The notes beneath the pieces are model-generated. The model had not been told where the DNA came from. It did not search any database and saw nothing but the letters and a program-made list of their open reading frames with translations. Shown here piece by piece: positions 52,981-62,912 of a DNA stretch of 64,000 bases. The DNA comes from Haliclona indistincta. Taxonomy: Eukaryota; Porifera; Demospongiae; Haplosclerida; Chalinidae. The translations under genes were made by a program, and so were the position numbers. Position 1 is the stretch's first letter; each line of letters begins with the position of its first letter. The DNA is taken from assembly GCA_964017065.1 (NCBI GenBank), contig OZ024788.1, positions 5,950,087 to 6,014,086 of the forward strand. Reading direction: 5' to 3'.

Positions 52981-53144
52981 AAGCAAAATAGCAGTGAAAT
53001 TTGAAAGCAGTGTAATCAATGACACTATTTCACTTCTTGCTAATAAAATCAATGACTAAGTGGTTGTTTTAGAGACTTTTTTTATAAATGTACCTACATG
53101 TGTACAAATATAACGTTAAGCTTGTAGTGAGAGAGCTATAAGTT

Positions 53145-54398
53145 CTATGTGTATCTAGTGTGAGACAGTTGTGTAATACACCACATCTCTGGACTGATCT
53201 TGGACTGAATGCTGCCAACAGTCACTTCGAAGAAGAGAGTGTTTCCTTTCAGGTACAACGACCTTCTGTCAAGTGCTAGAAGCTCCGAAAATTGAATAAA
53301 GTTTTTGTCTCCAAAGATTGTTTCTCCGTTACTGCGTGGCTGTGTTCCATTCTCTGATGAAAGTTGTCTGATATAGTACTTTCCACTTTCCGAGTGGTTC
53401 AATATCGAGACAGTGAAGGTTCCTCTGAATGGCCACTCGAGATATTCAATGTACTTTCCAGTTGTCACACAGATGTAGCAGGAAACAAACTTGTTGTCTT
53501 CATCAGCACCATCGAATTCCACTCGTAGGCAAGCAGTGTATCCCATCATGGAGTTGGTGAAGAATTTATTGCTCTGCCAAGTTTTTTTCTTGGTTCCTTT
53601 TCCATTTGAATACTTGGACACGTTTTCCATCTTCAGTATCACTGACGTTGGTGGTCCCATTGAAACGATACGTCTCAGTTGAGCAATCTCTGAGCTCTGT
53701 TGAGCAATGGCTTGCACTGCTAGTTGCAGATGGTCACTCATGGCTTCTAAATTGTGTTGTGGTATGTCTTGTCTTCTTGGTTGTGCTGTGCATCCTACTG
53801 ACTGATACTGGCAGGGAACTGACTCTAATCTACACTTGGCCTCATGGGCTGCCATATAAGAATGCCTAGTTCTTTTCGGGGACATTGAGCAAGAAATCAG
53901 GAGATTGGGACATGTATCCAAGTGACCAGGTCCAGTGATATGCTGATGTTCTCCAACCTCATGACAGTGCGAGCACTCGTAGGATTGTTTAGGACATTCT
54001 CTAGTAAGATGACGATCGAGATAGCGACGCTGCACCATTTCATTACATCCGTAGTAGGTACATTCTATGTAATGGTACAGACAATCAGCAAGATGGTTGT
54101 CAAGATACTTGAGTTTTGCTTTCCATTTGCATCCTTGGGCATTATTGGAGCATTTCACTTCAAGGTCATCAACTTCATTATCCATACGAGCATCTCTCAC
54201 TGTGTTCTTCTCGGTAAAAGGTACTCTGCAAGATGGGCACGGCTTTTTCTTGTGGTTATCTACGCAACTTTTACAGAAGACATTGCCACAACCAAATGTG
54301 TTGTGCTGATATGCATCACACACAACTTTGTTGCACAGTTGACAGACACATCTTGCTGGTGGGTTGGTAATAAATGAACATTCATATCCTCCAATACT
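53145..54398 (-). CDS. TL17: class A TRAF-like gene, ATG exon lost, stop codon lost
   Basis: Near-identical to TL11 over exon 2 (54398-53145). The ancestral TAA (TTATGTAAT on the plus strand) is TTGTGTAAT here, so ACA CAA reads on for eight more residues (QLSHTRYT) to TAG. A finger cysteine is also changed (CSMSPKR instead of CSMCPKR). Like TL11 it has no ATG in front of the retained donor (TTG GTAACC). The three defects together suggest reduced or no function. Confidence 0.75.
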   Translation of the reverse strand, partial: SIGGYECSFITNPPARCVCQLCNKVVCDAYQHNTFGCGNVFCKSCVDNHKKKPCPSCRVPFTEKNTVRDARMDNEVDDLEVKCSNNAQGCKWKAKLKYLDNHLADCLYHYIECTYYGCNEMVQRRYLDRHLTRECPKQSYECSHCHEVGEHQHITGPGHLDTCPNLLISCSMSPKRTRHSYMAAHEAKCRLESVPCQYQSVGCTAQPRRQDIPQHNLEAMSDHLQLAVQAIAQQSSEIAQLRRIVSMGPPTSVILKMENVSKYSNGKGTKKKTWQSNKFFTNSMMGYTACLRVEFDGADEDNKFVSCYICVTTGKYIEYLEWPFRGTFTVSILNHSESGKYYIRQLSSENGTQPRSNGETIFGDKNFIQFSELLALDRRSLYLKGNTLFFEVTVGSIQSKISPEMWCITQLSHTRYT

Positions 54399-55001
54399 CT
54401 GTAATAGGCAGTTTAGGTTAGCAATGTATTAGACATAGCGTCTTTATTTGGTTACCAAGTCAACACCCTCTAGTTGACTTCCTCAATGAAAAAGCTACAC
54501 ATGACAATACATAGACTAACAGGAACTCAGTATTAATCGATTTTATCGGCTTTCACACCGAAAACATGTGTTTAGGGTAATAGTGGTACCGTAGATTGCA
54601 AATCCGTTGTCTCAAGCTCACAACCATAGCACGCTACGCATGCGCATTTGACTGTACAAAGCCATTTACATTTGGTCAATGCGCATGCGTCTTGATGGAA
54701 AAGCTACGCAAAAAGTTGACAACTGACTTGCAAATTACGGTATAATAACATTGTTAACAATGGTAACTATGGTAACAATGGTAACCATGGTAACTATGGT
54801 ATAAAATTGCCAGGTTTTAATGGAACATCAGATTGTTACACTGGTGGTGTCTTTGAAGAAAGCGTGGTGTATATAACAAAAAATATTGTACAACTGTACA
54901 TAATACAATCACACATTGATGATTCTATGCTAAGTCTACTGGTGACAGTAATGTTTCAAAAAAGAACTCTGCTATTGCGAAACAGTTTTTGGCTGATCAA
55001 T

Positions 55002-56333
55002 CTAAGAGTTAACACTATCTACAGCTACTTTGAAGAAGAGGCTGTCTTCTTTTAGGTAAACCGATGGCTTGTCTTGCGCCAAAAGATCAGAGATTTGGAT
55101 AAACTCTTTCTCTCCGATGATCAGCATGTTGTTCGATCGAGCTTTGATATCAGATGGAAGTTGTTTGCTGTGATCTTTTCCGCTGTCCGAGTGGTTCAGT
55201 ATTGAGACAGTGATGGTTCCCCTGAACAGTGGTTCCCGATGAGTGCCGGCTTCTCTTATGAAGATGATGTAACAGGAGGCAAATTTACGATCTTCGGTAG
55301 CACCAGCAAAATCAACTCGCAAGCTTGCAGTGTATCCCATCACAGAAAAATTGCTGCTGTACCAGGATTTTTCTTTCGTTGTTACTGTGCTGAGAAATTT
55401 TGAAACATTATTCATTTTTAGAGTCACTGTTGAAATTGTTCCTTTCGAGAGAAGGTTGTTCTTAATCGCTTGCTGCTCTTGTTTTAGCTTATCTATCTCT
55501 GCACGCTGCTGAGCAATTTGCTGACCAAGTTCTGTGCGTTGGTTAGCAATGGCTTGCACTGCTAGCTGCAGATGGTCATTCATAGCTTTCAGATTGTGTT
55601 GTGATATGTCTTGTCTCCTTGGTTGTGCTGTGCATCCTACTGACTGATACTGGCAGGGAACTGGCTCTACTCTACATGCAACCACATGGGTTTTTATCAT
55701 TGCACGTTTCACCTCCTTTGAGCACAAAGTGCAAGATACTAGCACACCTGAGCAGATGCTCAAGTGACCGTGCCCAGTGATCATCTGATGTTCACCAATC
55801 AGACGGCAGTGCGGGCATGTATGGGATCTCTTTGGGCAGTCTTTGGTTAGATGGCTTTCTAGAGACTGCCGCAGCATCTTAACACCGCATTTCTTTGTAC
55901 ACGGCACATTATGATATGGACAGGTGTCTAGATGATTGGTGACATACTTCAGTTCTCCTACCCATTTGCAATTCTTGTTTTTGTTGGGACAATTCACCAG
56001 CAAACCACCAACTTCGTTGTCCATTCGAACATCTTTTACGGTGTTCGCACTGATGTACACCATTTTACAGGACGGGCACGGATTGAGGTTGTTGTTTCGA
56101 ATATGACCCTCTAAGCATGCTTTGCAGAAGATCTTGCCGCACTTTGAAGTCGTATGTTGGAATGCATCGTTCACTGGATAATTGCAGAACAAGCAGAGGC
56201 AGCTCAATGGCGGACTAGTGACAAAAGAGTGTCTATATATACCACCACTCTAGAGACAAAATACAGTATACTGGATGTTAACAAGCTACTACATGAACAG
56301 AGTCACTTATTTACAGAGTACGAAGCTTACCAT
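55002..56333 (-). CDS. TL18: class B TRAF-like protein
   Basis: ATG in exon 1 (56331-56333); exon 2 is 56249-55002; 416 residues, begins SGGIYRHSFVTSPPLSC. Close duplicate of TL12, with a middle finger section (CRLIGEHQMITGHGHL) matching TL10 instead, a sign of exchange. RING-type finger CLFC/CGKIFCKAC/CPSC, long coil and MATH are complete. Confidence 0.9.
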
Positions 56334-56594
56334 TTTTGAAACCCCTGGTTGCTTTGTGACTATTGAATAGAAGCTGTCCTGGCTAGTGTAGAAAGCTGTT
56401 CCCAACGCAACTAGTAGTTGTAGCTAGCCTCGTTCCCTGCCAAATTAAGTTGTAGCTTATCCAAACTAGGCGTGGTTTAAATGTGTTATTCATTGGGTAC
56501 TTCTTGTGTGTGTTGTATTGCTATTCATATCATACTAGACCATTGAGTTCTGAAAGCAAAAATTTAATGATGATTTCTATGCCAAACAAATTAC

Positions 56595-56705
56595 AGTTTT
56601 AAAGCTAATGCTGTCTACAGTCACTCTAAAGAAAAGACAGTTGTTTTCCAGAAAGGTGGGTTGTTCGTCTGAGAGCAGTGTTGAAAACCCTACGAACAAA
56701 GATAA
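56595..56705 (-). pseudogene. psiC5: short class C MATH fragment
   Basis: Short type as in psiC2/psiC3, eroded further (CCTACGAACAAAGATAATT), fused to the TL19 3' end. Confidence 0.7.
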
Positions 56706-57998
56706 TTAGTGTGAGACAGTACACCACATCTCTGGACTGATCTTGGACTGGATGCTGCCAACAGTCACTTCGAAAAAGAGAGTGTTTCCTTTCAGGTACA
56801 ACGACCTTCTGTCAAGTGCTAGAAGCTCCGAAAATTGAATAAAGCTTTTGTTTCCTAAGATTGTTTCTCCATTACTGCGTGGCTGTGTTCCGTTCTCTGA
56901 TGAAAGTTGTCTGATATAGTCTTTTCCACTTTCCGAGTGGTTCAGTATCGAGACAGTGAAGGTTCCTCTGAACGGCGACTCAAGATATTCAATGTACTTT
57001 CCAGTTGTCACACAGATGTAGCAGGAGACAAACTTGTTGTCTTCATCAGGACCATTGAATTCTACTCGTAGGCAAGCAGTGTATCCCATCATGGAGTTCG
57101 TAAAGAATTTATTGCTCTGCCAAGTTTTTTTCTTGGTTCCTTTTCCATTTGAATACTTGGACACGTTTTCCATCTTCAGTATCACTGACGTTTGTGGTCC
57201 CATTGAAACGATACGTCTCAGTTGAGCAATCTCTGAGCTCTGTTGAGCAATGGCTTGCACTGCTAGTTGCAGATGGTCACTCATGGCTTCTAAATTGTGT
57301 TGTGGCATGTCTTGTCTTCTTGGTCGTGCTGTGCATCCTACTGACTGATACTGGCAGGGAACTGGCTCTAATCTACACTTGGCCTCATGGGCTGCCATAT
57401 TACAACGTCTAGTTCTCTTTGGGCACATTGAGCAAGAAATCAGCAGATTAGGACATATATCCAAGTGACCAGGTCCAGTGATATGCTGATGCTCTCCAAC
57501 CTCTTTACAATGCGAGCACTCGTAAGATCGTTTAGGACATTCTCTAGTAAGATGGCGATCGAGATAGCGACGCTGCACCGTTTCATTACATCCGTAGGTG
57601 CATTCTATGTTATGGTACAGACAATCAGCAAGATGGTTGTCAAGATACTTGAGTTTTGCTTTCCATTTGCATCCTTGGGCATTATTGGAGCATTTCACTT
57701 CAAGTTCATCAACTTCATTATTCATACGAGCATCTCTCACTGTGTTCCTCTCGGTAAAGGGTACTCTACAAGATGGACACGGCTTTTTCTTGTGGTTGTC
57801 TACGCAACTTTTACAGAAGACATTGCCACAACCAAATGTGTTGTGTTGATGTGCATCACACACAACTTTGTTGCACAGTTGACAAACACATCTTGCTGGT
57901 GGATTGGTAATCAATGAGCATTCATATCCTCCAATACTCTGTAATAGGCAGTATAGGTTAGCAATGTATTAGACATAGAGTCTTTATTGGGTTACCAT
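56706..57998 (-). CDS. TL19: class A TRAF-like protein with altered C-terminus
   Basis: ATG in exon 1 (57996-57998); exon 2 is 57938-56706; 411 residues. RING-type finger CQLC...CGNVFCKSC...CPSC, fingers, coil, MATH. Eight bp containing the usual stop (TTATGTAA) are deleted, so PEMWC is followed by TVSH and a TAA supplied by the flank. The change is after MATH and probably harmless. Closest to TL13. Confidence 0.88.
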
Positions 57999-58921
57999 TG
58001 TTATCCTGACTTATCCAGTTATCAGGAGTCCACAAGAACCCGGCAATTGCCTCACGAACTAGTCAACAGATAGCTATTCAGTGCTATTACCAAATATGGT
58101 AGTATGTAGCAGAACAAAAGTCAACACCCCCTACTTGACTGTCAATGAACTTCCTCAATGAAAGAGCTATACATGACAATACATAGACTAACAGGAACTC
58201 AGTATTATTTGATTTTTATCAGCTCTGAGGAGGTGCTAGTTCACAGGAAAACATGTGTTTAGGGTAATAATGGTATATAACAATGGTATAACTTTGTATA
58301 TAACAATGGTAGCTATGGTATAACATTGGTAACAATGGTATATTATGTAATAGTTAATGTATGGCTCTGCGTGTAACATTTGATTTGTATGCACGAGCTT
58401 GTGGTCTATTTTTACAACGTGACCGGAAGCGAGTGCGGACAAATCCAATGTTACACGAGGAGTCATACATTAATTGTTTTGTTATTACTTGTTCGAAGTC
58501 CCACTAGCGTGAGCGTGCTCGTTGTGTATATAACGTGTGCACTACAGAGCTCTTCACCTTCTGGTATGGGCTGCTGTGATGCGCCTCACCTTAATAGTTG
58601 GCAATGCTGGCACTAATGTCCTGCTGAGATTGATTCATGGTTGCCGCCTGACCCGCCCACGAGCAGTACAATGCAGTTGTACCATACATTTGCACAATTC
58701 GTTTGTTACACTCATGGGCGGTCACTTTGCCAGGTTTTAATGGAACATCCACTGGTGGTGTCTTTGAAGAAAGCATGGAGTATATTATAACAAAAAATAT
58801 TGTACAACTGTACATAATACAATCACACATTGATAATTCTATGCTAAGTCTATTGGTGACAGTTTTGTTTAAAAAAGAACTCAAGTTCTATGCTATTGCG
58901 AAACAGTTTTTGGCTGATCGT
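57999..58921. other. Spacer, duplicate of 45720-46600
   Basis: Same minisatellite (about 58270-58340) and same recurring module (58415-58580) as upstream of TL13. It shows the empty site of the 712-bp palindrome near 58587. Confidence 0.6.
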
Positions 58922-60258
58922 CTAAGAGTTAACACTGTCTACGGCTACTTTGAAGAATAGGCTGTCTTCTTTCAGGTAAACCGATGGCTTGTCTTGCGCC
59001 AAAAGATCAGAGATTTGGATAAACTCTTTCTCTCCGATGATCAGTATCTTGTTCGATCGAGCTTTGATATCAGATGGAAGTTGTTTGCTGTGATCTTTTC
59101 CGCTGTCCGAGTGGTTCAGTATTGAGACAGTGATGGTTCCCCTGAACAGTGGTTCCCGATGAGTGTCGTCTTCTCCTATGAAGATGATGTAACAGGAGGC
59201 AAATTTACTGTCTTTGGTAGCACCGGCAAAATCAACTCGCATGCGTGCAGTGTATCCCATCACGGAGAAATTGCTGCTGTACCAGGACTTTTCTTTTGTT
59301 GTTACTGTGCTGAGAAATTTTGAAACATTATCCATTTTTAGAGTCACTGTTGAAATTGTTCCTTTCAAGAGAAGGTTGTTCTTAATCTCTTGCTGCTCTT
59401 GTTTTAGCTTATCTATCTCTGCACGCTGCTGAGCAATTTGTTGACCAAATTCTGTGCGTTGGTTAGCAATGGCTTGCACTGCTAGCTGCAGATGGTCACT
59501 CATAGCTTTCAGATTGTGTTGTGATACGTCTTGTCTTCTTGGTTGTGCTGTGCATCCTACTGACTGATACTGGCAGGGAACTGGCTCTAATTTACATGCA
59601 GCTACATGGGGTTTTATAATTCCACGTTTCACCTTCTTTGAGCACAAAGTGCAAGATACTAGCACACCTGAGCAGGTGCTCAAGTGACCATTCCCAGTGA
59701 TCATCTGATGTTCACCAATCAGACTGCAGTGCGGGCAGGTGTGGGATCTCTTTGGGCAGTCATTGGTTAGATGGCTTTCTAGAGACTGCCGCAGCATCTT
59801 AACACCGCATTTCTTTGTACACGGCACAGTATGATATGGACAGGTGTCTATATGATTGGTGACATACTTCAGCTCTCCTAGCCATTTACAATTCTCATTT
59901 TTGTTGGGACAATTCACCAGTAAACCACCAACTTCGTTGTCCATTCGAACATCTTTCACGGTGTTCGCACCAACGTACACCATTTTACAGGACGGGCACG
60001 GATTGAGGTTGTTGTTTTGAATATGACCCTCTAAGCATGTTTTGCAGAAGATCTTGCCACACTTTGAAGTCGTATGTTGGAATGCATTGTTCACTGGATA
60101 ATTGCAGAACAAGCAGAGGCAGCTCAATGGCGGACTAGTGACAAAGGAGTGTCTATATCCACCACCACTCTAGAGACAAAATACAGTATACTGTTAGCAA
60201 GCTACTAAATGTATTGGCCTCTAGCTAGCAATTATTTACAGAGTACAAAGCTTACCAT
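58922..60258 (-). CDS. TL20: class B TRAF-like protein
   Basis: ATG in exon 1 (60256-60258); exon 2 is 60169-58922; 416 residues, begins SGGGYRHSF. Duplicate of TL14 in flanks (89-bp MITE included) with coding differences in the fingers (CSKKVKRGIIKPHVAAC). RING-type finger CLFC/CGKIFCKTC/CPSC, long coil, MATH ending DSVNS. Undamaged. Confidence 0.9.
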
Positions 60259-60573
60259 TTTTAAAACCCTGGGTTGCTTTGTGACGGAAGCTGTCCTGGC
60301 TAGAATCCCACTATTCACTAGTCTTGTGTGCCAAACCCAACCCAAGGGAAGGGACACACCCTCTGGCTTTGTGGTGCATAGTGGGATTCTTTGTAGAAAG
60401 CTGTTCCCAACATAGTAGTTGTAGCTTATCCAAACTAGGCGTGGTTTGATGTGTTATTCATTGGGTACTTCTTGTGTTGTTACACTCCTATTCATGGTGA
60501 CACTAGACTATTCATAAACAATTCGTTCTAAACAGAAAATGATGATTTCTATGCCAAACAAGCTACAGTTTAA

Positions 60574-60890
60574 CTATGTTATGCAAATTATCTCGGGGCT
60601 GATTCTAGAGCTAATGCTGTCTACAGTCACTCTAAAGAAAAGACAGTTGTTTTTCAGAAAGGTGGGTTGTTTGTTTGACAGCAGTGTTGAAAATCCTACG
60701 AAGTCGTTCTTCCCAAAGATAATTTCCTTTTCTTTGCCTAGCAGTGTTGTTCTATTCTCTGATGCAAGTTGTCTGATGTAGTCTTTTCCACTTTCCGAGT
60801 GGTTCAGTATCGAGACAGTGAAGGTTCCTCTGAATGGCCATTCAAGATGAGGACACTCTTCTTTCATCACACAAACGTAACAGGAAACAA
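60574..60890 (-). pseudogene. psiC6: class C MATH fragment, best preserved
   Basis: About 98 codons in frame, closest of the six to TL22 (DYIRQLASENRTTLLGKEKEIIFG). Junction as in psiC1 and psiC4 (GGAAACAAAGCAAAATAACAG). Confidence 0.85.
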
Positions 60891-61051
60891 AGCAAAATAA
60901 CAGTGAAATTTGAAAGCTATGTAGTCAATGACACTATTTCTCAATGACTAAGTGGTTGTTTTAGAGACTAAAAATGTACCTACACGTGTACTCCTGCAAA
61001 TATAATGTTAAGCTTGTAGTGAGAGAGCTATGTGTATCTAGTGTGAGACAG

Positions 61052-62338
61052 TTATGTAATACACAACATCTCTGGACTGATCTTGGACTGAATGCTGCCA
61101 ACAGTCACTTCGAAGAAGAGAGTGTTTCCTTTCAGGTACAACGACTTTTTGTCATGTGCTATAAGCTCCGAAAATTGAATAAAGTTTTTGTCTCCAAAGA
61201 TTGTTTCTCCATTACTGCGTGGCTGTGTTCCATTCTCTGATGAAAGTTGTCTGATATAGTCCTTTCCACTTTCCGAGTGGTTCAATATCGAGACAGTGAA
61301 GGTTCCTCTGAATGGCCACTCAAGATATTCAATGTACTTTCCAGCTGTCACACAGATGTAGCAGGAGACAAACTTGCTATCATCATCAGCACCATTGAAT
61401 TCTACTCGTAGGCAAGCAGTGTATCCCATCATGGAGTTGGTGAAGAATTTATTGCTCTGCCAAGTTTTTTTCTTGGTTCCTTTTCCATTTGAATACTTGG
61501 ACACGTTTTCCATCTTCAGTATCACTGACGTTGGTGGTCCCATTGAAACGATACGTCTCAGCTGAGCAATCTCTGAGCTCTGTTGAGCAATGGCTTGCAC
61601 TGCTAGTTGCAGATGGTCACTCATGGCTTCTAAATTGTGTTGTGGTATGTCTTGTCTTCTTGGTTGTGCTGTGCATCCTACTGACTGATACTGGCAGGGA
61701 ACTGACTCTACTCTACACTTGGCCTCATGGGCTGCCATATTAGAACGCCTAGTTCTTTTCGGGCACATTGAGCAAGAAATCAGGAGATTGGGACATGTAT
61801 CCAAGTGACCCGGTCCAGTGATATGCTGATGTTCTCCGACCTCATGACAGCTCGAGCACTCGCAGGATCGTTTAGGACATTCTCTAGTAAGATGACGATC
61901 GAGATTGCGACGCTGCACCATTTCATTACATCCGTAGGTGCATTCTATGTAATGGTACAGACAATCAGCAAGATGGTTGTCAAGATACTTGAGTTTTGCT
62001 TTCCATTTGCATCCTTGGGCATTATTGGAGCATTTCACTTCAAGGTCATCAACTTCATTATCCATACGAGCATCTCTCACTGTGTTCTTCTCGGTAAAAG
62101 GTACTCTGCAAGATGGGCACGGCTTTTTCTTGTGGTTATCTACGCAACTTTTACAGAAGACATTGCCACATCCAAATGTGTTGTGCTGATGTGCATCACA
62201 CACAACTTTGTTGCACAGCTTACAGAGACATCTTGCTGATGGACTGGTAATAAAGGTGTATGTATATCCTCCAATACTCTGTAATAAGCAGTATAGGTTA
62301 GCAATGTATTAGACATAGCGTCTTTATTGGGTTACCAT
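61052..62338 (-). CDS. TL21: class A TRAF-like protein
   Basis: ATG in exon 1 (62336-62338); exon 2 is 62278-61052; 409 residues. SIGGYTYTFITSPSARC, RING-type finger CKLC...CGNVFCKSC...CPSC, fingers (one reads RSCECSSC, Cys for Tyr), coil, MATH; ends PEMLCIT. Otherwise undamaged. Confidence 0.9.
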
Positions 62339-62478
62339 TGTTATCCTGACTTATCCAGTTATCAGAAGTCCACAAGAACCTGGCTATTGCCTCACGAACT
62401 AGTCAACAAGTAGCTACTCAGTGCTATTACCAAATATGGTAGTGTGTAGCAGAACAAAATGTCAACACCCTCTACTTG

Positions 62479-62725
62479 ACCGTCAATACACTTCCTCAAT
62501 GAAATAGCTACACCCCCCCTGACTGTCAATAATCTTCCTCAATGAAATAGCTACACCCCCCCTGACTGTCAATACACTTCCTCAATGAAATAGCTACACC
62601 CCCCCTGACTGTCAATAAACTTCCTCAATGAAATAGCTACACCCCCCTGACTGTCAATAAACTTCCTCAATGAAATAGCTACACCCCCCCTGACTGTCAA
62701 TAAACTTCCTCAATGAAATAGCTAC
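62479..62725. repeat. Minisatellite, about 43-bp unit, six copies
   Basis: The unit GACTGTCAATAAACTTCCTC plus AATGAAATAGCTACACCCCCC is repeated in tandem. Single copies of the same unit occur in the flanks of TL13 and TL19 (about 45856 and 58138), so it expanded only here. Confidence 0.95.
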
Positions 62726-62912
62726 ACATGACAATACAAGTATAGCTTAGAACATGCCCACGAGGGATTTATCGTGAATACACTAAGCAATGAGGGTCTA
62801 CTGTAAATGGTAACAATGGAATAATGCTTGCAAAAGAAATACTAGACTATTCATAAACAATCCATTCTGAACAGAAAATGATGATTTCTATGCCAAACAA
62901 GCTACAGTTTAA

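Noticed and set aside
62479..62725. Possible CRISPR-like array
   Set aside because: Repeats are directly abutting with no unique spacers: an ordinary minisatellite in animal DNA.
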